Assembly (NCBI RefSeq): GCF_000513275.1 | Contig: NZ_CBVJ010000129.1 | Span: forward strand, 1 to 64,000 | Length of the DNA stretch: 64,000 nucleotides | Reading direction: 5' to 3' | DNA from: Paenibacillus gorillae | GTDB taxonomy: Bacteria > Bacillota > Bacilli > Paenibacillales > Paenibacillaceae | Shown: piece by piece, positions 25,370 to 33,259 of the stretch | Numbering within the stretch: position 1 is the first letter of the stretch | How the letters are laid out: every line of letters starts with the position of its first letter | Program-made: the position numbers and the translations under genes | Notes under the pieces: model-generated | What the model was told of the DNA's origin: nothing | What the model saw: the letters and a program-made list of their open reading frames with translations, nothing else | Database searches by the model: none

Positions 25370-26107
25370 CTATCGCGTCACTTTTCTTAAGATGTAATAG
25401 ATCTCCCTTATTTCAAAACTGACAAATAAATTAGCTCTTAGCGCTTCAAGGTTATTCGATGAAACCCTTGTATTCAATCTTGTATACCCCTCATTCGCCA
25501 GCCAGCTGCGAATTTCTTCTAAAAAACTTAATCCTACCGCTTTTCTTCTAACATTTTTATATACACTAACAAGAACTGCATCTAGAGTCTTGTCTTTACG
25601 TTTCCAGAAATAAAAAAAGCCAATCTTTTGCGACTTAAAAGTCGCCTCAATGATTAAAGCATTTCCGCCGAGAAAGCCATCTCTAATCCAATTGAGATAA
25701 CGCTTGTGCGCCAAGTCAGTACCCAGTACAGGATCAAGCGACACCCTATCAGTTACAAAAAGATCCTTATCAATATTAGACAATAGCTCTTCCAAACATT
25801 CTATTGTTTCGATGGTTTGAAATTGGATTTGTTCTGAAATTGCTTTCGTAAATCGCGATGTTTCTGCAATCTTTAGCAGATTCATCGTCATTTCTAATTG
25901 CGTCTCCATAAATCTAAATCCTAATTCCTCAAGACCATGTACGAGATCCATTCTACACTTGGGCACTTTTGCCACTATATAATCATAGCTAGCACAATCA
26001 TCCGTAAGATCATTCAGACTATCGTTGGAATCGTCATCATCCAATTCGACTTCCAGAACCTTTTTATTAAAATTCCGCTGCTCCCAAAAGGCATCTATCT
26101 TCTTCAT
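25370..26107 (-). CDS. GNAT-type acetyltransferase (WecD-like)
   Basis: 245 residues. The C-terminal half has a GNAT fold pattern: ALIIEATFKSQKIGFFYFW strands, VYKNVRRKAVGLSFLEEIRSWL as the acetyl-CoA loop and helix, and TRVSSNNLEALRANLFVSFEIREIYYIL, close to the dTDP-amino-sugar acetyltransferases of surface-glycan pathways. The N-terminal 130 residues are also typical of that subgroup. With the glycosyltransferase relic immediately downstream, this looks like the remains of a glycan-biosynthesis cluster. An AAGGAG box precedes the ATG. Confidence 0.7.
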   Translation of the reverse strand: MKKIDAFWEQRNFNKKVLEVELDDDDSNDSLNDLTDDCASYDYIVAKVPKCRMDLVHGLEELGFRFMETQLEMTMNLLKIAETSRFTKAISEQIQFQTIETIECLEELLSNIDKDLFVTDRVSLDPVLGTDLAHKRYLNWIRDGFLGGNALIIEATFKSQKIGFFYFWKRKDKTLDAVLVSVYKNVRRKAVGLSFLEEIRSWLANEGYTRLNTRVSSNNLEALRANLFVSFEIREIYYILRKVTR

Positions 26108-26376
26108 TGCACGGCTCCTTCAGTTTGCTTTCCGATTGTGCTTGTTCCAGCTGTAACGTATGATTTCACTAATCTCGTTTTATATTTTGTTTGTACCGGT
26201 TAGTTTCATTTTAATGGCCTATCTATTCGCCGAATTACTGTGTAATTTGCAGATATGCGTCTTTTATTACTAGCATTAATTATATCATTAATGAGTAACA
26301 GCCAGTGTCATAAACTATCTCATGACAAATTTAAATATACTGGAAAATACACCTTTTTCACATCGTTGTTTGAATT
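26108..26376. other. AT-rich intergenic region
   Basis: No gene is supported here. The stretch is markedly AT-rich and probably holds the promoter of the acetyltransferase gene on the minus strand, though I cannot fix it. Confidence 0.4.
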
Positions 26377-26404
26377 AAAAAAAAAGCCAACCAGATGGTG
26401 GCTT
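26377..26404 (-). terminator. Terminator at the 3' end of a dead gene
   Basis: An AAGCCACC/GGTTGGCTT stem with one bulge and a run of T on the minus strand, directly past the stop at 26407. Confidence 0.8.
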
Positions 26405-26406
26405 GA

Positions 26407-27330
26407 TTATAAACCTTTAGTGCCGCGAAGGCCCGGCCAGGTGACGGATACCAGCTTTGAAATTCAGTATGGAATATAAGCATAATTTGATTCGGCAAGC
26501 TAACCTTAGCATTCAAAATATGATGCCATGGCACAGTGATAAAGCCGGTGTTATCCGCATTAACGGCTTCAATGCCTTAAGGACGAATTGGCGAAGCTCC
26601 ATCGTAATATGTGATTTTATCCCTCAAAACTGGCAGACTCGATCTTTCCTTCTTAACAGAGAGCGAATAAGCAGCTCCCACACAATGATGCAGATAGCAG
26701 GAAGCAGAAAGGCAAGCACTGCTAGCCACAAGCTTGCAGTCAACAGCAGAGTCCCTAAGAAAAGTGCCCCTGATAAAATAGACAGAAGCCAGACATAAAG
26801 CTTTTCCGGCCGTTTCGGATATTGCTTTTTTGAAGGCGCCGAATTACTAACTTTTGATTCTACTATTTGTGCTGTCATTAATGCTTCTTCTTTGCTCTGG
26901 TCCGCAGCATTCCGTTCTTCTTTAGGTAAATGCTCACCACCCAATTCCAAATGAACAATGGGAGACTGATGCGTCTGAACATGTGTAAATACTGTTTCCA
27001 ACCATTCTGACAGGTGAGGAGCCAGGGCCGGAAAACGTGCTAGGACAACAGGCAGGCACTGCCGCAATTGCTCTACGGCCTCCGCCCATGGAATATGCCA
27101 GCTTAAAGCCCGTGTAAATGCCCCCACTCCGGTCTTTCCTCAAGCTCCTCATCTTCCAGATGGGATTCTACTGCATTCCAAGCTTAGAGCTCGCGACAGC
27201 CTTGATACTGATCCTGACTAGCCAAGCTGAACCAAAATGGGGCGAGAAAATTATTCGTCTCAAAGGCAACATCCTCATACTGCCCCTTTGCCGCCTCCGC
27301 ATTAACACTTAAAAAAGTCCGGTTTCCCAT
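26407..27330 (-). pseudogene. Multiply disrupted gene of unknown family
   Basis: A good start (AGGAGG, ATG at 27330) opens MGNRTFLSVNAEAAKGQYED, which ends at an in-frame TAA (27186-27184). The same frame then gives AWNAVESHLEDEELEERPEW; a frameshift in the G run near 27121 continues into GAFTRALSWHIPW. Two TM helices follow in the fragment at 26624-27127. A second shift near 26640 leads to PVLRDKITYYDGASPIRP, a TAA at 26577-26579, then GIEAVNADNTGFITVPWHHI, and a last shift reaches VTWPGLRGTKGL and a stop at 26407. At least five lesions are seen. The parent would be about 308 residues with a soluble N-terminus and a membrane hairpin. Confidence 0.75.
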
Positions 27331-27433
27331 CGTTCCAGACACCTCCTCGTTTCTAATATTGCACCAGATCTGCCAGCAGTCTCAACCCATGTTAATTAAG
27401 TGGATTGAACTTGCTGCACACACAAAATTATTG

Positions 27434-27460
27434 AAAAAAGACCGCCAAAACTGGCGGCCT
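27434..27460 (-). terminator. Terminator of the FecCD permease gene
   Basis: A GGCCGCCA/TGGCGGTC stem with a 4-base loop and TTTTTTC on the minus strand, just past the permease stop codon. Confidence 0.9.
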
Positions 27461-27465
27461 TATAT

Positions 27466-28491
27466 TTAAGCTGTTGTCCTGTCTGCTTGTGACACTCTAC
27501 TATAACGAACAGCTTCCTTCCATATGAGTAGAACAAGTAAAGGCAATCCAATTAGACCAGTCATCATATTGAGCGGGGTCTCTAGAGGAGGATTAATAAG
27601 ATAGGAGAGAAGTTTTAATAAAGTCATGATAGATGCTCCAATCATTGCTGATACCGGTATAAGGATGCGATAATCTGCTTTTCTCGTCAGCCCCCGGGCA
27701 ATAGTCGAAGCGATTAATCCTGCCATTACCCAAACCCCTGATGTTGCAACAGCAGTTCCAGTCAGAATTAATGCCATAGCAGTACAGATAGCTATAAGCC
27801 AAATCGAATCGTTCCCGTTCATACGGCCGGACAAGCATAGCGAGAGAATAAAACAGACAAGACTAATTGGAATCAACAGTGAACCTATCGTAAATAAACC
27901 GGTTTCCAAACCCAGAATAAACGGGGTTTCCTGCCTCCATTTTATGACTAAGATGAATAGCACAATGCCAAGTACGCAAGCTGTCGCCAATCCCCCGATT
28001 AAAAGTCGTATTCCTTTTACTTGGATTGGAATCACAAGTGAAAAAAGGCAGGTCAGCAGAAGTCCAAAAGCGGCTCCCAAAATACTTATCAATACGGCAG
28101 CCCACTCATTTTGAAGCTCAAAGAGATGCAACGCAATTAAGATAGCCACAATACAAGCAGGCACGATTCCTAATGTAGAAGGGCATACTACCGTAGAACG
28201 AGTTGCACGTTGCAGCAGAACACCCGCCACCCCTATGGCAACACCGTATAACAGCGTATTAGTAACCAAGGGTAATCTTATCTCCATAAATAGCCGGCCG
28301 TGAGACGAAGCAGGATCACTTTGCAAAATCGTTTTGAAAATTTCGTTTAGAGAAATAGTTGCTACACCGCCATAACGCAATGCGAGCAAGTATGACACTA
28401 TTGTCACTATCAAGCAACCCGCTAACAAAATCATGTTGTTTCTTGTAAAGAATCGAATTACGCTGCCTTCTTGCACATAGTTCTGTTCCAT
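27466..28491 (-). CDS. FecCD-family siderophore-type permease, orphan
   Basis: 341 residues, about 9-10 TM helices. Family features are EIRLPLVTNTLLYGVAIGVAGVLLQ (normally RLPR..AxLxGaaLaxsGxxxQ), GLATACVLG, and the C-terminal RILIPVSAMIGA with NPPLETPLNMMTGLIGLPLLVLLI (normally E.PvGi.Ta.iG.P.F). Conserved Arg and Gly residues are replaced in places, so it is a divergent member. No binding protein or ATPase is adjacent, so it would need partners encoded elsewhere. GGAGG lies 6 bases after correction before the ATG at 28491. Confidence 0.82.
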   Translation of the reverse strand: MEQNYVQEGSVIRFFTRNNMILLAGCLIVTIVSYLLALRYGGVATISLNEIFKTILQSDPASSHGRLFMEIRLPLVTNTLLYGVAIGVAGVLLQRATRSTVVCPSTLGIVPACIVAILIALHLFELQNEWAAVLISILGAAFGLLLTCLFSLVIPIQVKGIRLLIGGLATACVLGIVLFILVIKWRQETPFILGLETGLFTIGSLLIPISLVCFILSLCLSGRMNGNDSIWLIAICTAMALILTGTAVATSGVWVMAGLIASTIARGLTRKADYRILIPVSAMIGASIMTLLKLLSYLINPPLETPLNMMTGLIGLPLLVLLIWKEAVRYSRVSQADRTTA

Positions 28492-28584
28492 TCATGTCCT
28501 CCACTGTTAGGTAATAATTATTTTGTCGGAAAATGTGGTCATTTCCATTAGTAAGGTTATGAATGTCCTTTATTTAAATCGCCT

Positions 28585-28701
28585 TTACTCCTTCCCATTC
28601 AAAAAGCCAATAATCCCGTCTGGGAGCCAAAGCCATCTAACAATCAATACAACGGCGAGTACGACGACGCCCAAGATTACATTTTTCGTCCCTTTGTTCA
28701 T
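28585..28701 (-). CDS. 38-residue single-pass membrane peptide
   Basis: ATG at 28701 follows GGAGAGGAGG by 6 bases. The peptide has a basic start (MNKGTKN), one strong hydrophobic helix (VILGVVVLAVVLIVRWLWL) and a short polar end (NGKE). It begins 37 bases after the ABC permease stop on the same strand, so it is probably the last gene of that operon. The role is unknown; it could be a small accessory subunit of the exporter. Confidence 0.6.
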   Translation of the reverse strand: MNKGTKNVILGVVVLAVVLIVRWLWLPDGIIGFLNGKE

Positions 28702-28738
28702 ATGAAGCCTCCTCTCCTTCCATAGTTCATTAGCGAGG

Positions 28739-29455
28739 CTACTTGTCAAAACGTTTGCCGCGGTAAATGAAGAGGACTAACAACGTAGAGAGGACCATCC
28801 ATACGAGCAAGTTGCCCAGGCTCAGCCAGATCTGCTCCCTCCCCTCGTCATGAACAACTGCCGACAATCCCTCCATGAAGTGATAAGAAGGAATGAAGCC
28901 GATCACATCCATAACGAATGAAACCTTCAGTCCCGGCGCGAAAATAGGACCAAAGACAAAAAACAGCAGGATCGGAAGCCCCACGATAGACGTCTCAGAC
29001 GCCGTTCGGGAGATCAAGCCAATTGACGTGCCCAAAGCCATGAAAATTACTAGCAGAAACAGAATGTATATAATCAGATACCCTATATTTATCGCCGGAA
29101 TTCCGGTAATCAGCATACAAACAACCATGACGGCAATCGTATACACGGTCGTCATTGCACTTTTGCCCAGCAATACCTCCACCGGCGAGGCTGGAGACAG
29201 CATGAGTGCACGCAGCGTGTTCTTTTCCTTTTCCTCCGAGATCATAAGAGCTTGAACAAAAGCACCAACAACCGCAATCGCAATCATGACAGGCACGGTG
29301 AAGCGATCGATGGCATTGCCTTCAGAAAGCTGCCCTTTCATTAAGATGGAGAAAACAATAGGCATGCCTGCCATAAGCAGTATTTGCGGATTCCTAACGG
29401 AATCCTTCCACTCCTTCCCGGCGATCGCGAGCAGTCGGTTTAGTGAGAATGTCAT
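28739..29455 (-). CDS. ABC-2 type transporter permease (NatB-like)
   Basis: 238 residues with six TM helices. The N-terminal amphipathic KEWKDSVRNPQILLMAGMPIV and the ALMISEEKEKNTLRALMLSPASPVEVLLGK elbow are hallmarks of ABC-2/NatB exporters. Its start overlaps the ATPase stop by 4 bases. Together they should form an efflux pump, typically for drugs, antimicrobial peptides or sodium; the substrate is not deducible. A LytTR regulator is encoded first in the same operon. Confidence 0.9.
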   Translation of the reverse strand: MTFSLNRLLAIAGKEWKDSVRNPQILLMAGMPIVFSILMKGQLSEGNAIDRFTVPVMIAIAVVGAFVQALMISEEKEKNTLRALMLSPASPVEVLLGKSAMTTVYTIAVMVVCMLITGIPAINIGYLIIYILFLLVIFMALGTSIGLISRTASETSIVGLPILLFFVFGPIFAPGLKVSFVMDVIGFIPSYHFMEGLSAVVHDEGREQIWLSLGNLLVWMVLSTLLVLFIYRGKRFDK

Positions 29456-30297
29456 TCCAGGCCCCTCCCTGTCAATTTTACGAAAATATCACCGAGCGTC
29501 GGCTCATTGGAATGAATCGCCAACAATGCTCCGCTGCGAATCAGCTCGTTGATGCGGTTTGCCCCTGCTGCATCCTGTCCTACGATTTCCGGACCTTTCG
29601 GTGTCGTCACAGTAATGGTCTTATCCCCATGTTGCAGTCTTAACTGCAAAGGTGTATCCAGTGCCGAGATTTCGCCATTGTTCAAAAAGGCAACACGACC
29701 GCATAGCGCCTCCGCCTCCTGCATGTTGTGCGTGGTCAGAAAGATCGTTGTCCCGTCCCGGTTCAATTGCCGCAGGGTCTCATGAATTTGCAGGACATTA
29801 ACCGGGTCGAGTGCAGATGTTGGCTCGTCGAGGAACAGAATCTCCGGGCGGTGAAGAATAGCTCTGACCAGCGTAACTCTCTGCTTCATTCCCTTGGACA
29901 ACTGCTGCACCAGCGTATTCCGATCAGCCGAGAGATTGACAGTATCGAGCAAGCCTCCGAGCGAGCTTTCAGGTACGCCATACAGCCGGCAGAACAAGGC
30001 CAAATTATCGTAGACGCTTAGACGATCATACAGGCCGCTATTATCGGTCAAAACGCCAATTCGGCCCAGAAAATTGGCTTTGCGGCCGCGATCCGGAGCG
30101 GCTCCCAATACCGTTACCCTTCCGGATGTATAGCGCAGCTGAGAAGTCAGTATTTTCACCGTTGTTGTCTTACCGGAACCGCTGGGACCGAGAAATCCGA
30201 ATATTTCTCCTTTCTTCACCTGAAAGCTAAGGTTGTTTAGCGCCTGCTTGTTTTGGTACATTTTCGCAAGATTATTTACCTCGATGATGCTTTCCAT
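29452..30297 (-). CDS. ABC exporter ATP-binding protein
   Basis: About 281 residues. Walker A is GPSGSGKTT, the Q-loop region GRIGVLTDNSGLYDRLSVYDN, the signature QLSKGMKQRV, Walker B LFLDEPTSALDP and the H-loop TTHNMQEAE. The C-terminal 70 residues (ALDTPLQLR, then NEPTLGDIFVKLTGRGLE) are typical of NatA/BcrA-type ATPases. The inner ATG at 30297 is chosen; a GTG lies 9 bases upstream. It pairs with the next gene. Confidence 0.92.
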   Translation of the reverse strand: MESIIEVNNLAKMYQNKQALNNLSFQVKKGEIFGFLGPSGSGKTTTVKILTSQLRYTSGRVTVLGAAPDRGRKANFLGRIGVLTDNSGLYDRLSVYDNLALFCRLYGVPESSLGGLLDTVNLSADRNTLVQQLSKGMKQRVTLVRAILHRPEILFLDEPTSALDPVNVLQIHETLRQLNRDGTTIFLTTHNMQEAEALCGRVAFLNNGEISALDTPLQLRLQHGDKTITVTTPKGPEIVGQDAAGANRINELIRSGALLAIHSNEPTLGDIFVKLTGRGLE

Positions 30298-30438
30298 GAC
30301 GTTCACCCACTATTGCATAGTAGCCCTTTCAAGCTCACCGCAAGACTATCGCGAATACAGCCACAGAGCAATAAATCCCCCGTGAAAAGCGCAGTCAGGG
30401 GGATGAATGGAGTCATATTCAGGTTGAAAAATCGGATG

Positions 30439-31494
30439 TTACAGCCCCACAATACCCTTGATTTCCTCGAATCGGGTCTTTGACATCGGGATCATCGACT
30501 TCTTGTCGTCACGAATAACCAAGCTGTAGCTATTGCGTGTCCAAGTAATCAATTCGGATGCATGATTAAGGTTTACGAGGTAGGAGCGATGGCAGCGGTA
30601 GAACTGATATGGGGCAAGCTTCTCCTCCAGTTCTGTTAATGTCCATGCCGTCGTGAAGTCGTCTGTCTTGGTGTGAATATGTGACAGCCCGTCGCTGCTT
30701 TCAATATAATAAATGTCTGCCGGGTCTACGAAGACAAATTTGTCGTCCGTTTTGATCAGCAGCTTTTCCAGCTTGGCTACCGTTACACGTGGAACATTTT
30801 GATCCATATCCGGATCGAGTCCTTCTGTTCCTTGCATCGTCTGCTCGGAGGCTTCCGGTTCTTCCTGCGTAGTAACCGGGTACAGTCCTCCCTCCGTTAA
30901 TCGGTAAATATGCTCGGAAAGGAACATGGCCTGCTCCATCGTTGAACAGGTGATCAGGATTGCTTTACCTCTATCGACGAGAGAAGTAATCATTTTTCTG
31001 AGGATGATACAGCTCTCAAGATCGAGATTTTGCTCCGGGTTCTCCCATATGACTAGCTCAGGATTGTGGATGAGACTTCGCGCCAAGTTAAGCAGCCTTT
31101 TCTCCGAATAACTAAGTCTGGAGATTAGCATATTGGCATGACCTTCAAGCCCTACTAATGTCAACAATTCGCTGACGGGCACACGAGTGATGTATAGCCG
31201 TCCCCAAAAGGTCAAATAATCGGCTGCCTTCATTCGATCATATACTCCATCATCCAAAAAGCAGCATCCGACACGCTCCACGATTTCAGAACGGTTGAGC
31301 TGCAGAGGCTCCCCACGGTACAACGCTTGAATCCCAAGCAAAGAAGGCTCACCCAGAACAGATCGGATGAACTGGCGGCCATGCTCATAATTACATTGCA
31401 CCACCGCACACTGTCCAGCCATCAGCTCCAGTTCCACTGGTGACGATGAAGCATCCCTTTTTCCGGCTTCACTTTGTATTTGCAATACGCTCAT
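30439..31494 (-). CDS. Degenerate ABC ATPase fused to a LytTR DNA-binding domain
   Basis: 351 residues. Residues 1-215 align with an ABC nucleotide-binding domain, including a recognisable signature region (ISRLSYSEKRLLNLARSL) and Walker-B-like LVIWENPEQNLD, but Walker A is lost (CNYEHGRQFIRSV) and the catalytic Glu is changed. Residues 250-351 are a LytTR domain (DIYYIESSDGLSHIHT, FYRCHRSYLVNLNHASELI). It probably cannot hydrolyse ATP and acts as a regulator, perhaps by contacting the exporter ATPase or its partner. It is the first gene of the ABC operon. GGAGG lies 10 bases before the ATG. Confidence 0.85.
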   Translation of the reverse strand: MSVLQIQSEAGKRDASSSPVELELMAGQCAVVQCNYEHGRQFIRSVLGEPSLLGIQALYRGEPLQLNRSEIVERVGCCFLDDGVYDRMKAADYLTFWGRLYITRVPVSELLTLVGLEGHANMLISRLSYSEKRLLNLARSLIHNPELVIWENPEQNLDLESCIILRKMITSLVDRGKAILITCSTMEQAMFLSEHIYRLTEGGLYPVTTQEEPEASEQTMQGTEGLDPDMDQNVPRVTVAKLEKLLIKTDDKFVFVDPADIYYIESSDGLSHIHTKTDDFTTAWTLTELEEKLAPYQFYRCHRSYLVNLNHASELITWTRNSYSLVIRDDKKSMIPMSKTRFEEIKGIVGL

Positions 31495-31634
31495 ACGTAT
31501 CCAGCCTCCTATAGTCCAACTTACACATCTATTCCGATTGTAACCTACAATAGAAGGTTGATCCATATGCTTCCATGACTGGTGAAAAAGCATGGAGAAG
31601 CCCCATGAAACATATCTTGCCTGCTATGAACACA

Positions 31635-31668
31635 CAAAAAAAGCAGATACCGTGTCACCGATACCTGC
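31635..31668 (-). terminator. Terminator of the VOC-domain gene
   Basis: A 9-bp stem with two G-T pairs (GCAGGTATC/GGTATCTGC) followed by TTTTTTTTG on the minus strand. Confidence 0.85.
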
Positions 31669-31696
31669 CAGATTCATGCAGCACTATTCTTCTACT

Positions 31697-33001
31697 CTAA
31701 GAAAATACATTGATCCGATTGCCATCGGGGTCGTAGAAGTGGAATGACTTCTCTTCAAGCGGAGATATGGAAGTGCACCATTTTTGCGCTTTCTGGTAAG
31801 CTTTCTTGAGGTTATGCCGCTCCACAAAAAAGTACTGGCGTACACCTGGCCTGCCGGCAGCAGGATTGGAGCAGTTCGGGTCATGTACAAGCTGCAGAAG
31901 GTTCACTTTCGCTCCGTTATGGCGATAAACCCCGCGCAGCAGCGCATGCCCATTGCCAGAGCCGCGAGCGGATTTTTTCAAACCCAGCACTTTGGTGTAC
32001 CATTCTATAGATTTCTCAAGGTCGCTGACACCGACGACTGAAATGTCACAGCCGTAAATTCCTGAACCTGTTGGCTCAACAGAGGAGTCTTTGCCCTGCG
32101 TCACCGTCAGCCGATTACCATAAGGGTCATAAAGTTGAAACCGTACTTCTCCATGCTCCTCGATCAGGCTGCTTGTGCGGATACTGTTGTCTTGAGCATA
32201 GGCGAATGCAGCGCGGACATCCTTTGCCTTGAGCTGCAGGTAACAATGATCCCCATGTTCCCGATTCACCCGAAAATGCTCCTGATCCTCCGACACGGTT
32301 ACCAAGTGCAGAGAACCTTGACCATCCGGGAACTGCATAAGAATTCCTTTCATCGAGGGATGAAGTGAACAAGGGCCAAAGCCTGGCTTGGGCTCCAGAC
32401 CAAGATGATGCGCATACCATCGTGTCGCATTGTCTAAAGAGCCTTCAGGGACAGAGATATGCGTCTCGTCGTATTCGAACATTAGCGGTTTGAGAAGTGC
32501 AGGCGGCGGATCAGTCTCCCCACCCGAAATACGAAATGACTTCACGTCCACTTTGGAACGGAACGCCGATCCAATTCCTGCTTGACCCTTTATGTTCGCA
32601 AATTTCCCTTCTAAAAGCAGCCGCTCTATTCCATTTACCGTCACTCTCATGAAATCCGACTCAATTTCCCACACAAAATGAACCCATTCATTAACGGGAA
32701 TACGACCATTCATATTGTTGAACGCGCGGCCCTTTGACGGTTCCCCGCAGCGCAAGGAGTCATGATTCCGTTCCCAGTTAAAAATGATTTGCCCTTTTCC
32801 ATACTTCAGCCTAATGTTGCTGGAGTCTGTCCGGGCAACTGCTTCAATTCTCACTGGAACCTTGTAGGCTCTGGGAGTGAGTATGTATGTTTTATCAAGA
32901 TGATGCTCATGGTACACAGATAATCCGTCACTCGTTTCGGTTACGTAGTTTTCGATATTCGCAGTTAAATCTGATAGTTTTTCTCCCAATGCTGCAGTCA
33001 T
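31697..33001 (-). CDS. Two-VOC-domain protein with a LamG-like N-terminus
   Basis: 434 residues. The first 165 form a concanavalin/LamG-like beta-sandwich (IEAVARTDSSNIRLKYG, WVHFVWEIESDFMRVTVNGIE, DVKSFRISG). Two glyoxalase/dioxygenase (VOC) modules follow: ATRWYAHHLGLEPKPGFG to QLYDPYGNRLTV, and LEKSIEWYTKVLGLKK to HFYDPDGNRINVF. VOC modules bind metal and a small substrate. A fusion to a carbohydrate-binding-like sandwich suggests a sugar or glycoside ligand, but that is inference. No signal peptide is seen. AAGGGGACG precedes the ATG. Confidence 0.8.
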   Translation of the reverse strand: MTAALGEKLSDLTANIENYVTETSDGLSVYHEHHLDKTYILTPRAYKVPVRIEAVARTDSSNIRLKYGKGQIIFNWERNHDSLRCGEPSKGRAFNNMNGRIPVNEWVHFVWEIESDFMRVTVNGIERLLLEGKFANIKGQAGIGSAFRSKVDVKSFRISGGETDPPPALLKPLMFEYDETHISVPEGSLDNATRWYAHHLGLEPKPGFGPCSLHPSMKGILMQFPDGQGSLHLVTVSEDQEHFRVNREHGDHCYLQLKAKDVRAAFAYAQDNSIRTSSLIEEHGEVRFQLYDPYGNRLTVTQGKDSSVEPTGSGIYGCDISVVGVSDLEKSIEWYTKVLGLKKSARGSGNGHALLRGVYRHNGAKVNLLQLVHDPNCSNPAAGRPGVRQYFFVERHNLKKAYQKAQKWCTSISPLEEKSFHFYDPDGNRINVFS

Positions 33002-33145
33002 GTTCGTCCCCTTTCAAAATGGCCGCCAGAGCTCTTGCTTAATAGAGCTGATTAGTATAGCATTCATCAGCTAGTTATTGAACTGAATTACAATTAAAAC
33101 CTTTTAAATTAACTTTTGGTAGACTTATTCGTGAATGGCTGCCAA

Positions 33146-33176
33146 GACTCCTTTTCGGGGAGTCATTTTCTTTTAA
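33146..33176 (+). repeat. GACTCC hairpin with T-rich tail
   Basis: A GACTCC/GGAGTC stem around TTTTCGG followed by ATTTTCTTTT. A near copy lies at 38953-38982. It looks like a plus-strand terminator but no plus-strand gene precedes it here. The rest of 33002-33221 shows no gene. Confidence 0.45.
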
Positions 33177-33221
33177 ATGGAGGACGGTTTTTCATTGCTT
33201 TGCTTGATGGGAGCTACAAGT

Positions 33222-33250
33222 AAAGGGCCATCCTTCATGGATAGCCCTTT
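33222..33250 (-). terminator. Terminator after the long sigma-factor gene
   Basis: AAAGGGC-CATCC pairs with GGATA-GCCCTTT around a short loop. It sits 10 bases past the stop codon on the minus strand and shares the GGGCCATCC core of the terminators at 5.5 and 13.2 kb. Confidence 0.65.
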
Positions 33251-33259
33251 CTTTGATCT

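Noticed and set aside
26934..27152. 72-codon minus-strand frame as an independent gene
   Set aside because: It is an out-of-frame shadow inside the decayed gene at 26407-27330.
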